From NCBI RefSeq assembly GCF_910594005.1, contig NC_057823.1, positions 61,936,015 through 62,000,014 of the forward strand: DNA of 64,000 nucleotides, given 5' to 3'. Below, one piece after another: positions 12,613-25,900 of the stretch. The stretch is from Cervus elaphus. Lineage: Eukaryota > Chordata > Mammalia > Artiodactyla > Cervidae. Positions within the stretch are counted from its first letter, which is position 1. Each line of letters begins with the position of its first letter. Under the pieces are notes generated by a model, which worked only from the letters and a program-made list of their open reading frames with translations, was not told the DNA's origin and ran no database searches. A program made the position numbers and the translations under genes.

Positions 12613-12799
12613 GGGACTTCCCTGGTGGTCCAGTGGCTAAGACTCCGAGCTCCCAATGTGGGGGTGGGGCTGGAGTTGGGGGCGGGGGGCAGGTTCAATT
12701 CCTTGGTCAGGAAACTAGACGCCACGTGTCGCAACTAAAGAATCCACATGCAACAACTAACCTGGCACAGCCAAATAAATATTTTTTTAAACAATTGAA
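12613..12799 (+). mobile_element. CHR-type SINE
   Basis: Head gggacttccctggtggtcc, G-rich interruption at 12657-12690, then ggttcaattccttggtcagg and ggcacagccaaataaat with an AT-rich tail. Confidence 0.88.
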
Positions 12800-13624
12800 A
12801 GAACAGGTTTAAGGAGGCAAAATAGTAGGTTCATTTGTAGACATGGTTAATCAATCTTGACACTTAAGTCATTGCAATGCATGAATCTTGAACTTCAGGT
12901 TACACAAAAGCCACAGGTGAGTTTATCACACACTATATGTGGCAAATCATTAGGTACACAATATTACCAAAGTAACAAGCCACCTTGAGTGTGGGCTCTG
13001 AAGCCCAATATTAAACATATCTAAGTAAGTTTTCAAGTCATCTTTCACGGTCTTTCGGAAAGAAGGGGTAGAGGAATAGCAGGTTCTTAAGCATTAGGCA
13101 AACATAAGAAAGCACTTCGGTTTTCACGTCAACTTGAAGTGTCAGCACAGTTTGGAGGAAAAAAAAGAACTAAAGTTGTCAGATTTAAGTAGGCCTGAAG
13201 AACCATTTGAAAACACACTTAAGAAAAAAAAAAGCCACAGTTAAACACAACATAACACACACATATGCCCCAGATCAAGTACTGGTTAAATTCCTTTTAC
13301 AGTTAGGGAGATTTTAATTCTATTAATCCGGTGAGTTTTTCCTGATCTCTTCTGGGAGTAGTATTGATTAATGGTGGAGTCATCTAAAGTCTTTGAATCT
13401 AAAATCATCAGCAGACAGGATTTTTTTTTTTTTTTTTTTGCATAGGTCCAAAATAGATGTGGCCTGGCAACATATCTTGGAAAAAGAGATAATGCAGGTT
13501 TTAAATGACCACAAATTCAATGAATCAAGAGCATTCTACTGTTGAAAGAAAGCTAATACTATCCTAGTTTTCATTAATATTCAACAGCGGTTTTACCAAC
13601 TATCATCTTTTACTAACTAGGAAT
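12800..13624. other. Intergenic DNA, no supported gene
   Basis: AT-rich unique sequence holding a T run at 13421-13439. Nothing gene-like seen. Confidence 0.5.
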
Positions 13625-13836
13625 TCGTGCATAGGTGCTCAGTCACTCATTGGTGTCCAACTCTTTGCAACCCAATGGACTGTAGCTACCAAGTTCCTTG
13701 GTCCATGGGATTATCCCAGCAAAAATACTGGAGTGGGTTGCCATTTCCTCCTCCAGGGGATCTTTTTGACCCTGGGATCTTCTCCTGTGGCTCTTGCATT
13801 GGCAGGCAGCTTTACCAGAGCCACCTGGGAAGCCCA
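13625..13836 (-). mobile_element. Bov-tA SINE with 10-base target duplication
   Basis: Reverse Bov-tA (ggtgctcagtcactcattgg to ccacctgggaagccc), flanked by direct copies of aactaggaat at 13615-13624 and 13837-13846. Confidence 0.94.
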
Positions 13837-13846
13837 AACTAGGAAT

Positions 13847-16800
13847 ACAAGGGAGGAAAAAAAGTTATGGCTTCTGCTCTACAAGAAACTCCTTTTCTAG
13901 GAGAGTAGATGCATTCAAACTCTTTTCCTCCTTATTCCTATGCCAACATGGATGTATCTCCCACCAAGGGCAAACAGCTGTTGGTCATTTATGGGAAAGT
14001 TGCAATGCTAAACCCTCAGCAAGTTTATTTCTTGCTGTGTTTATGTATTTCCTAGCAACAGTGACTTCATGGCTTGTTCCCCTATGTGACAAGCCCTGAA
14101 GAGAGGCGAGCAACCCATGCCAGAGAAGCCATCAGAAGTTATTGGCTCCAGCTCTGGCTTCCTGGAAGATCTAGCCTGGATACCTGAGAGTACAGAGGCC
14201 AGAGTCTGGTGACACACCCAGCTTTCTCCATCACAGAACTTGCAAACAACCTGTGCCCCAGAGTTTGTATGTCTCCTCTGCAAATAGACTGAGCCTGACC
14301 TGTCCTGGTCAATGGTCTGTGGGGGAAAAAGTGACAATCCTGCTGAGGCAGTTCACCGCTGGGCTGGTGCGCCTCCAGCACCCGGCCCCTGCTGCGTCAC
14401 CCTGTGAGGATGAAGGCTCCTCTCCTCAGAGAATTTATCTTTGCATAAAGTCATTACTCCACAGCTTGTCTTCTGCAGCAAGCACCTGTACCTGCACCAA
14501 GTACCTTGACTAGTAAACAATGCAGCTTCCTTCTTGACCCCTCCATATGATCCTGATGACTTTCTGGATGTCCTTTGTGACTGCTCCCCACTTTTCTTCA
14601 GTAATTGATTATTCTTTATACTTGTGTTTCACCCAAGTTCTGTGCTCAACCTCGTCACATTCAGATCAAAAGTTGAGTCCAAATATCTCTAGCTTGGGGC
14701 ACTGCTGGCCTTAAAAGCTATTCAAAATACGTGAGCGCCAATGTGTGTATATGTGTGCGCACATGCACACATGCACTCCTGGAGTGCTTTGAAGGATTTG
14801 TGGATAATTGTTTCAGATAGAGAGTGAAGTCCTGTTACGATGTATAAATCAAATTTCTTCCCTAAATTAAGTTTCCAACGTAAACAGATTCTACTTCTTC
14901 AGTCACTAAAAAAGTCACCAATTTTAACTCAAGATCTGAGGACAAAGAAACTTTAAACTTTGTTATGTGGAACCAGTGGAATGCTGATAAATGGACTGGA
15001 AATGGTGGGTAAGCTTTCTAATTTACCAAGTTTTTCAGTCACCATGTCACCAAATGTGGAGTGGTGAAGAGATGCAGTTTTTGTGAGCCAAGAGAATGCT
15101 CCAACTTTCCATCATCTGTGGCAAATCTTTTACCTATGAAGTAGTGTCATTCATGCTTATACTAAGCATGAGGATACATGAGGGTCTTCCTAAAGACAGA
15201 TAGCTGGGCTCCATCCCGAGTTCCGTTAAGTATGGAGCAGGGCATGAAGAGTCACATCGCTAGCCAGGTTCCCAGCTACTGCTGCTAGTTCTGGAACTCT
15301 ATTTAGGAGAATCACTGCCCTGCACTCAGAGTAGTGGTTCAGTGACAAAAGGCCGCAGCTGGATTCTTTCCTAGCTCTGCCACTAATAAGCTCTGTGACC
15401 TTGAACAGGGTCACAGGGTACAGGGTATTATTCAAAGGAAGATCAGAGGGCTTCAAGATTCAATGATCTTATTGTTAACTTTCCATGCACTGCTATTTTC
15501 TTATTTATCCATCTTAGCCTGCTATCACTCCATGTATACTATATAGAGACAAAAAAGCAGAGCTGGGTACCCCCAAATGTCACAAGCAGGAAAATATCCA
15601 CTAGACTTAATATTCTCCTGGCTGACTATGTACAGAATTATGGCATTTTCCTTCCTCATGTTGTTAAAGACATAGCACATTTTAAAGATAGAAACTAGAC
15701 AAGTGGCATTTTAAGACATTACAATGTATTTATCTTATAGGAACAGATTAACAACCTTAAAATCCTACAAAGACTTGCTTTAATATACAACAGAACTTGG
15801 AGTCCTCATGACCACTAATTCATGATGCTGTTACTTAAGCACAGTTAGCTTTGTGCACAGAACACTGCAGTGGGCTGGACTTGGCACAAGGGAATTAGAA
15901 ACTACTGTTGGGACTGCTCTGAAACCATCCTACTGACCACCCACATGGCCCAATGCATTTCCTTACATGTTGCTGCTTGGACTTTCTCACAACTTAGCCC
16001 TTCCTCTGCCTCTACCACTTAAGGTCATTTTTCTTATTATTCTCAGATCTCCTTGATGGTCATGCAAAGGCTTGTTTTAACTGTCTGGATATGGACATGG
16101 CTGCATGGAAGTTCTCCTCCCTAAACTTCTGTGTAATTTCAAATTTTTGTTTATAAAAAAATTACATGACTTACCATTTCCCTCAGGTATTTGCTTCATC
16201 CTTCAAGATCCAATTCAGAGATTTACCTTCTCTGACGGCCACCTGTCCCACTAGTACTCAATCCATCTTGGTTAACATCCCATATTGCAGTCTCATGTGA
16301 ACTGTCAATCCCTGAATCCCCAGGGTGTGGCACAGTGCCTGGCACTTAAGAAACCCATTAAATATTCCTTAAACACTAATCTATTTTCAAGTATAATTAA
16401 CCCCGTACAAAACTTGAACTTTTGTACACAAGCTTAAAAAATTACACCATCATATAAAATTCAAGATAAAGCAGTAACACTTTCTTTACCATTTTGCAAA
16501 GGGCAAGTATAGTCAAGAATATTAAAAATTGTATTAACCATGTTTTTTGGTGGTCACACACACTAGAGACTAATTTATTCCTTTTTACTGTCTAAATCTA
16601 GACTAAAACATTATACTTTTAATGGAATCGCATGTTAGCATAGTGCAAACCAGTTTTGCAATTAATGAAAAAATATTTACTTAGCAACTGTTGAGAGCAG
16701 TTTCTAAAAATACCCACCTCCCACTTTTCTTCCAATCCTAAAAATCTAACGTAGCACTTCATCACCAAGATTTGTGTCACTGTGCACTGGCAGAGAACCA

Positions 16801-19800
16801 ATGGATGTCTGCCTGACAAAATTGTTTCCAATGGTTATTCAAACTATTTCACATCCCTGCATTATTAACACAGACTTAATATGGTAATAGTGAGAAAGGG
16901 CCACATTTTTCTACCTAATATATTCTACTCCATAAATAATCAGACTACGCATGTACTATGGTACTAGACAGTGAGAAAATCCTGTCAGTGAATATACTAA
17001 TACATTAGAATTACATACCTCTATAAACCTGATGATATGGAAATGCTCCAAAATTGTAAATGAAATATTTACCACAGGCAAAAATAACCTGATCAAATTT
17101 CTTATTCAGCAGAATGCAGACTTTATTCATGTATCCTACTTAGACGTGGATAACATATCTTAAATTCATCCAATATTAACCACCTCAATAAATAATTTTA
17201 AACTGACTTTTTAAAAATTTCAATTTTTACTAAGACTGTTAGTAGCAAAACAGGATGAGATTTTCTTTTCCTATACACACACAGACGGAGTACTTGGTGA
17301 TAACTAGGTAAAGGCTGAAAAATGTGATCTATCAATATTAAGAATTGCTCTGGCTTAATATCAAGTGCGGCTAGATCATTTTATCTTTAATGTGAACTAT
17401 ACTGTCATACCTTGGTTCTAGTCTTGGTTGTGGGAACTTGAGCACATCTGTACATCTTTTTGGGCTTCACATACATCAACTGATCTTCATGAGACTAAAG
17501 ATAACAAGTATGAATATTTGGTCCTAAACACAGACTCGACTAATAGCCCCAACAGTTAAGTGGGTGACTTATGAAAACCTATCGTATCATTTTGGATTTT
17601 AACTCCTCCTACACTACCATCCTGTTTGATACTCATTTAAGACACAGAGACCATAAATTATAAGGGGTATAGTTAGCTCTCACTTATGAAGCCAAGAGTA
17701 AAGTAAATACCCCCTCCAAACCTTTACTTTCATTATCTTTGGAAGTAAAATGGAGACAGGACTTACCTTAGGGGAAGCTGTGACAATCAGGCATACCCAG
17801 GTGAAGCGCTTAGAAAAGTGATTGGCATATAGCACCAAATAACATTACCAATCTCACGGTTTAAAATGGTGACGAAGTGCTATATTAGATTTTAAGGAAC
17901 ACCAGGGTTCAACAGGATGAAAAACTAAAGATTATGAGGTTTAGGTCCTTGCTCTGCAAAACTTACTCAGCTGTCTTGCCTAAGGTAGTCCCACTGTCCT
18001 CAGTTACCCAATGGGACCAACAATAACTTTTCCACACACTGTTAAGAAAACTGACATGCTGCACATAATTTTGAAAATCATAAAGTTTTATATAAGTTCA
18101 ATTCTGCACCTTTATGTTTACTCATCAAACTTGTACTTGCTTTTAGCTAAATGACTTCTCTAATGCATCATTCATCTTTTTTATTAGCTTTGTACGCCCC
18201 CTTCTCATTTTTTATATCAATATGGAAATCATGTGTTCTTTTTCAGGAAGTTAACGTGCTATCATTATTTTGACAAAGTAAGTGATAGATCTGGCCAGTA
18301 AGAACCCTTCAAGTGACTCTTGTGTCCTTCCAACCCATACCCAACACTTTTTGAGATTTCTTCTCTGGCACAATAGAAAGTTCCAGGTTCATTTTGTACT
18401 TTCTCTGCTCTAGCCCTGAAGTCAGACATTTCTCCAAGCAGCCATGCTTTCTTTTAGTATTTAGAAATCAAGATTGAGGTCTTACATGTGCTCACTGTGA
18501 CCGCAGTATCATGTCTTCTAGGCCCTCAGTGAACATAGCTGGGAAGTAAAGGAAACATTACATAGATACACACAAATACTAAACACACAAAAGATAAAGG
18601 GTGAGGAACTGTTCCCAATTAAAGAGTGTTACACACACAAACCAAAGCAGATAAATGATCCTTTTCTTGGATCCATGACAGGACTTGGGGAAAAAAAGTT
18701 ATGCAACATTAGAGTAACTGATGAAACTGAATAGACTGGCCTAGAAAGTTGGGTCAATATTAAACATGTCTAATTTCTTAGGAATGCTACACTTAGGTGT
18801 AAAGGATCATGACTCTGTAACCTATTTTCAAATAGTTAAGTATATGTTAAAAGAGCAAATGTACAAACAGAAGTGTAAATGGGACAAAATGTTAACAATT
18901 GTTGAAGCTGTGTCAAGAGCATAAGGGGATCACTGTACTACTGTTATAATTCTGCTTTGAATAGTATCAAGATAAATTACAAAATTAAAATGCTTAAAAG
19001 TACCTCATCAACTAAAGGACCATTAACACAGGGTAAAGCCTTGATTCAGCTCATTAAGATGACCTAGCATTAAATAAGCTCTGGCTTGTTAAGTCTGAAC
19101 AGTGACTGTATTATTTAGTAGATAAATATTTTCTTTCATCAATGAAAAGTAAAGTTTTTATCTTAATTTCTGAGTACAAAATTAAAGCAACCTGTGCTAA
19201 TATTTTTAATGGCATCTAAGAAATGTAGATTTAAAAAACCTAAATTTTGCTAAAGGCAAATTTGAAGCAATTCATAAGCTGCTAAATTTCATCTTAAAAC
19301 AGAATGACTTCTTTCCACTTCCTCCAAGAGATCAGTCACCATGTTGAAGAACTGAGATCTGAAACTGAACCACCTACTTTTGTTCTCATTGTAGAACTCC
19401 AAACACCGTGAGTCCACAGCCTCAATCAAGCAAGACACAATGAATTTGACCAACTTAAAACATGTCTTAAGACAGCTGATTTCTCTAACAGCTCTGATAT
19501 TGCTCAACATTTCCACTGTGCATCTGCACATCCTCAAAAGTGGCCTAACAGGTCAGAATACAAAGCACTAAACAATATACCTTTTGATGACTGACTACAA
19601 AATGCATAGCAGATTCAGGTCATGTTACACCTAACTCATTACTGTCTTAAGCAGTTTCAAAAGATGAGAGGTTCACTAAGTCAATAAATATACTCCAGAG
19701 AAGAGTGGAAATTATCTCTTTTTCTTTGAGAGAATCCCTAAAATGCTGTGAGCAACTATATGTTGTGAGCAACCATAATGTGATTATAGTCTCACTTCAA

Positions 19801-20281
19801 AGGGAACAGCACATCTCAGATACATAAAATCACTGGTCACAGTTATCGCTGTCTAAAAAGTGACAAAGAGAAAATCTGAAAGACTGCTAAGTTTCAGTTT
19901 GGCTCAGAAAAAGTCAACTATCTCCCACACTACCAATGAGTTTTTAGGAGCTAAGCTGAAAACATCTAGGACGCCCCTTTCCAAGGTTCATTCTAGTCAA
20001 GTTGCAAGAATGTAATCTTGGTATCTCAGCAAATGTTAGAGAAAACTAGCTCAATGGCTTGGCTTCTAAAATCCTTTTGGTTGGTATTTTTATTACAATG
20101 GAATTAAGTTTATAAAGTATAGTTTGCTCAAAACATTGCAAGGACTAGTAGAAATAGGAAATCTCTTGTTGATGGAAAATAACAGTAAAAGCAACCCTCC
20201 AAAATTCCACTTGTAGGCCATAGGAGCATGAGCACAATCATATGGGAGGAGATAACCAGTCTCTCCCTTCATATATATTTT
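13847..20281. other. Downstream of CSNK1A1: mostly unique DNA, possibly distal 3' UTR at the upper end
   Basis: No SINE of ruminant type is present across this 6.4 kb. Old MIR-like fragments occur at about 15335-15430 (ctagctctgccactaataagc), 17720-17850 and 17935-18015. Base composition becomes AT-rich above about 15500. Minus-strand AATAAA hexamers at 20089-20094, 17122-17127 and 16574-16579 could serve very long CSNK1A1 transcripts. An 82-codon minus-strand open frame lies at 19289-19537 without other support. Confidence 0.4.
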
Positions 20282-22944
20282 TTTATTTTCTTGTTATACC
20301 TTCCCAAAACAGACATTCAACAGTAGTTAGAATGGCCATCTCCCAACATTTAAAAAAACTGCACCCCCCAATGGGTGAACAAAGTAAAGAGTAGTAACCT
20401 AGAGTTCAGCTGAGTAAGCCACTGTGGAGCCTTAAGTGGTGAGGTCTTCCAATTTCAGAGTGATGTGTCTTCAACTTGTATCATCATTTTAGTGGAAAAA
20501 CATAATTTAATTTTGGTGAAATGAGATTCGTCTCCCGACAGGATTAGTAACAGCATTCACTGAATTTCACATTCTTCTTTCGTGAACTGTGAAGAAAATG
20601 AATGGTAGCTAGAAGATCAATGGGATTCCAACTCCAGCTGCAGATGGAACGACAATATACCAGGACAAAAACACCTATATTTTGATTTACAAAGCTAACA
20701 GCAGTTTTAAATCTGCAACTTAATTACAGACCAACTACACCACAACCTTTTCAAATGGCAAAAATACAAAAAAGTTAAGTGTTACAAAAATATTTCAGAA
20801 AAAGTGCATAGTCTAAGTGCATAGTAAATAAAAGCACTGAAAAATATCTTGCTAGAGGGAGTTCAGCTTGGAAAAGTTATTACCAAAGCTAAACATTTTT
20901 ATTTTACACAAACTATACTCAAAAATAGCTTTATGAGACTGATTTCTGGCTAAAAGTATCAAAGGGTTTATTAGTCAAGAAACAAATACCTTAACCAACA
21001 TGGGTGGATAAAAAGAAAAGAAGCTGCCTACCCCAAAGTTCATATTCATTAAGATTTCTGCAGTATGATGGTACTAATATATCCTTTAATGGCAGAATGT
21101 GGTAATCACTGAATTAATTATTGCTAATGTAGTTTTCAAATTTGAAAAAAAAAAAAGGGAAACAAACCTGACACAATCGGACCAAACACGTGTCAATTTA
21201 CAATTTCAAGGTTATCTTTTACAAAATACCTACATTTACACAATAGGCGCCTGGCAGCATTTTCAGACAAAAGTTTTAAAATTTATTCTGACATGCTATA
21301 AATGAATAAATTACACTAACTTCCCTTGTGGCTCAGCTGGTAAAGAAGCCGCCTGCAATTTGGGAGACCTGGGTTCAATCTCTGGGTTGAGAAGATCCCC
21401 TGGAGAAGGGAAAGGCTACCCACTCCAGTATTCAGGCCTGGAGAATTCCATGGATTGTGTTCATGGGGTTGCAAAGAGCTGAACACAACTGAGCGACTTT
21501 CACTCTACACTAAAGAATGAGTCATAGAAAGCTCTTCTTTCTCTTGGGTCAGAAAAAGAGCCACAGTAAGACTGAGAGATAAACTGCAGATAATTTATAG
21601 AAATGGGTGGGGGCTGGGGAGGATCAGCAATTACAAGAATCTCTCATGGTATGATGCTCTCCAAGATTAGGAGTCAATCTGCCCAATCAACCAGGAATTT
21701 AGAGAATAGCTTCATTTTATAGATAAACCCTTTAACGCTTTCATTCTTATTCAAAATCAGTCCAGCTGTTAGTATGAAGCTGCAGAAGTTACAATACCAA
21801 GTCCTGGCAGCTGCTGCAGCACTAGGTATTGTGTCTGCAAGTCATTAAAAAAAAAAAAAAAGAAAAATGAAAGAATGCCTTTCCACTTCAGGGCAAAAAA
21901 ATTTTTTAAATAAAAAACTTGAGAAAGTATGACAGTAAATCTAAAATGATTTGCAAAGGAATATTACGTAACAAATAGTTGGAAGTAGTCTATTAAAAAA
22001 TTGGGGAGATTTTGATTTCATAGTGAGTCAGCAAGGCATTTTTTTGTTTTTTAAAAAATCTCATTTCCTTACAGAAACAGTTTATAGTTTTTAATGAATT
22101 TGTAAACAAAAAAGCTCCCATTTCAAAATAAAAACAAAATCCCAGATCATATAGATGTTTACAGTGATTACATTTATCTAAGCAACATACATACATGTTC
22201 AGTTGTAAGATGTTAACTAAATTTCTGTGACAAATATGCGTTTTTTTTTTTTAATACCAAGAACATTATAGAGTTAATGCAGAGTCCTAAGGATAATCTA
22301 GTAGTCACTAAGTTTTTCTTAAAGTCTTCACTTAGATGCTGTTATTTCTAGCACAGGTAAGCAGGCAGAGTCTTTCATATGCTCAAACACTGGAATCTTT
22401 GGTTGCTACCGTTATCAGCTGGCTTGCAAACAAGAAGCCAACCATTTTAAGAATGTTTTAAGTGAACAACTTGCAAACCCCAGGGATGGATAAACCCTAA
22501 GAATGCACAATTGTGAGCATTTACAACCATCACAACTGTGGCTGAAGACTGTTCATGCCGTTCTTCTGAAATGAGATCTCAAAGCAGTATAGTTCAAAAT
22601 AAAAGATTTTAACAAAAAATTGGCATATGCACAATTTCTCCACCAATTTGTGTGTGTCAACCATTTAGTGAACTTTTCCACTTGAAAAAATGCAATAGAA
22701 AACTGACACCATGTTTCACTATCTCAGTTAATATTCACAATTACAGCGGCTACAACTCAGGACACAGCATCCATCACCAATGCTGCCCAGAGCCAGTTTA
22801 TACTGAAATTAAGTTCTTTACACCAAGTAAATGGTTGTCCACAACCACTGGCTAGTGTACATATGAACTAAAATTTCTAGATTTGGGGAGAAACAAATGC
22901 TGCTCCGATCATCTGCTCTGCTTCTTCTGTTCCTTGATTCATGC
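20282..22944 (-). other. CSNK1A1: CSNK1A1 3' untranslated region (lower boundary uncertain)
   Basis: This AT-rich stretch directly follows the stop codon on the minus strand and has no introns, ancient repeats or coding signal that I can see; one Bov-tA SINE interrupts it at 21320-21505. Candidate polyadenylation hexamers (AATAAA on the minus strand, TTTATT as shown) are at 21282-21287, 20967-20972, 20898-20903 and 20282-20287; further ones lie at 20089-20094, 17122-17127 and 16574-16579. CSNK1A1 is known to produce mRNAs with 3' UTRs of different length, so several may be used. I cannot decide the true ends from sequence alone. Confidence 0.6.
21320..21505 (+). mobile_element. Bov-tA SINE inside the CSNK1A1 3' UTR, 8-base target duplication
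   Basis: Forward Bov-tA (cttcccttgtggctcagc, gggttcaatctctgggttg, ctgagcgactttcactc) flanked by tacactaa at 21312-21319 and 21506-21513. It is antisense to CSNK1A1, so the mRNA carries its complement. Confidence 0.94.
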
Positions 22945-22952
22945 TTAGAAAC
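22945..22952 (-). CDS. CSNK1A1: CSNK1A1 terminal coding exon (final Gly-Phe and stop)
   Basis: Only eight coding bases, GTTTCTAA, follow the acceptor gatag at 22957-22953. With the single base carried over from exon 10 they complete Gly336 (GGT), Phe337 (TTC) and the TAA stop at 22947-22945. Both exon 10 donors leave one base, so both isoforms end in GF. The 3' UTR continues below 22944. Confidence 0.93.
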
Positions 22953-25900
22953 CTATCAAAAAAAAAAAAAATCAAAACAGAAAAACAGGTTAAAATCCAA
23001 GTTAGGTAAATTTTCTTAACCATACCCAAATTAGGGAAATAACTACTTTAGAATGATAACTCATGCTATTCTCATCTATTTGAAAACCACCAGGTCAGGC
23101 CAACTGTTTAAAATTAAGAAAACAGGAAACTTCTGTTCTGGATGCCTCTAGGCAGGAGTGGTATACAAAGCCTTCCAGTCCAGCATACAATTCTCAGGAT
23201 GGAGAATTAGTGTTAATTCCAATAAGCCTATTCACTTTACTTCTGTATTTCTAGTACCTAGAATACGTTATATGTGTTTGTCAAGTAAAAAAAAAAAAAA
23301 AGATTGCTTTATCAACTAGAAAATATAGTTTTAATCACACTATGAGCAAGAACTTTTCCATACATTATTTCTGATATGAATGAAGGACAAAAGGCTTTAC
23401 TAACAAATGTATTAAAAGCACAATTATCTGACTTATTTCACTGAACACAAATCTGGCAATAAGTATATGATTTTTATACAGGAACCATAGACCTTTAAAA
23501 ATTCTTTATCAGTTACATTAAAAACACTAGTTTTTACCACTGATTTTATGTGTAAATGAATGAGGCCTTCTGGCTTTTCTTCAAGCCTCCTCACTCTGTA
23601 AATACACCCCTCCTCTTTCACAAATTAGACCTTAGGGCTACTACATAAAGGCAGGTTTGAATAGGAGGAGGCTTCAGGTATATAATTGCCATGTTCTACC
23701 TACAGCTGAAGACAATGAGAGGAACTATGTCTATCTCTAATGCCTATAAGCTTTATGTGTAGCTAAAAGGAACATACTGTCTCTCAACATCAGGAATATC
23801 CCATCAGCATCTTCTCTCACCTAGAGGCATCAATGCCCTCTTGGTCCAATCTCTCCTCTTAAAGCCAATACATATATATATACATATATATATATGTGTA
23901 TATATATATAATTCTAGCTTACTCCATTGACTCACTCACTTCCTCAGCACAAGTTATGTTTTGCCAAAAATAAGCTGCTTTTTGGTACTTCAACATTTTT
24001 AGGACCATCTCTGACAGGTTTTGTGCGATAAATGAAACAGTTCTGTAATTTACTTTTCCTGCATGTATGTCTTTGCTTTTTCATTTAAGGGCAGAAAGTC
24101 ATCTTTATTCACATAAAAACTAGATTGTGACAAGCTCCGAAGGGAAAGATGTGAGTACTTCTCCGTCTCTGCATAATGCCTAACAACAAAGTAGGTGTGA
24201 AATAGAGGCCTTTGCTACCCATCCTAGTACTAAGTTCACAAAGCAAATGCTAAAAATGAAAGAAAAAACTTTCTGAAAATGTAGTTTATCACAACAAATA
24301 CCACCTTGCTGATGCATCTTAATCAGGATTAGCAGTATCACCACAAAAAGGCTGTCAGATCAAACTTGAATTTAAAAAATTCTGACCGTCAGTTTTAACT
24401 TAGTTTCAATGTTAAAATACAGAATATTTTGAAGCAGATTGTAACTATGGGTTAGCTAAATAGCAATGATCCTTATCCTGATGAGTGTCTGGTTTCAAGT
24501 CTTGCAATTATTGAAAAATACAATAAAAATGTTTTCACAACCACTACGATTGCTGGGTCTTCATTTATCACAGCTTCTTACACGATTACATTACAGTGCA
24601 TAATTTAATTACGTATCCACCTAACTTCTCAAAAGCTCACTGTATGACACTTCACATAGGAAAGACCTACATTAGTACCTATTTTAACTAACCAGAAAAA
24701 ATTAAAAGATTTTTTGCTTTTACAAAAACAAAGGCAAAATCAAAAACAGTGTTCAGCGTTTCACAGCAGACCTAGAGGCAGTATGCAACTGGAGTAGTAA
24801 GAATGGTACCACCAAGTTCTTTCCCTGGGAACTGCTCTCAGCCCTGAAGTTGCCACAGCTCTGAACTGTGTCTGCTAGCATCTAAGCATTACCTCAGTGT
24901 ATCAGCAACATGTATCCTAAGGTAACTTGTATTTTCGCTTTATGCCACGTAGCTTTGGAAAAGTTTCAAGAACACCCTACTTTCAGGTAGAGGGCAAACC
25001 TGTACTATGCTGAATATCCAAACAGCTTTAAAATAAAAACCACTAACAAACTAAAAAGAAAACGTAAGTTACATCATCAGTCAACATATTAGAAAACTCT
25101 TTTGTCTTTAATAAGGATAAGAATTATATCTGTTCATCTTTTTAATCTTATATTTGAAGAACTGCTGGGTTAATTAATGATTACAATTGTTTAGGGACTG
25201 GTTAAAGGCTGGCCTAATAATATTCCTGGTAGAAGAGAGGAGTCAAATCCAGATTAAACTCTTCAGACAGGACAATGGTAGGATGTTCCACCCAGAGATC
25301 AATGTTTCTCCGGTGAATTGTCCTAAAATGTCACAGATGTTTGTTTAGGAAAAATCTCAATAGGAGCATTCAGCAGGTATTCAATATTCAATCTTCAAGT
25401 ATTCTTTTCCCCAGTGTGCATTAGTCCTTGGTTTGTCTTGTAGTTCAGGTGGTGTCTCCTGGCTTCCCAAAGTCCAAAACCCATCTTCATTACAACAGTT
25501 AAAATAAGGAATGAATCCATTTGTTCCTAAAAAAAAAAGAGGAGGAGGGAAAAGTTAAAACAAGGCTGGAGGACTAATGTGACAAATTCAGGAGTTAATA
25601 GCTACATTTAAGATTTAACAAATCTGCAAAAGAAGAAAAAATGCTCATTTGTATACAATTAACCAGGAGATTCTATCCCTCAGTCCGATATCTTAAAAAG
25701 TATATATTTGATCCTATTTGTAAATTAACTTCATATGAACTTGACTTTGTTTTTCAACAGAACCACAAACTAGTTCAAAGAGATATCTAAGAGTAAGGCT
25801 AGGAAGTTTGTGATGAGCTTTTAAAATTCAGAATTCCTTAATAAGACATTACTTTTGACAAAAATATTGACTATAATATTTATATTCACTATGAATGCCA

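Noticed and set aside
1..15500. miR-143/miR-145 cluster (neighbour of CSNK1A1 in human)
   Set aside because: I looked for the mature sequences on both strands and did not find them; they are expected further away.
13847..22944. Possible independent non-coding RNA gene downstream of CSNK1A1
   Set aside because: Nothing in the sequence separates it from the CSNK1A1 3' UTR and flank; no promoter-like CpG cluster or splice pattern seen.
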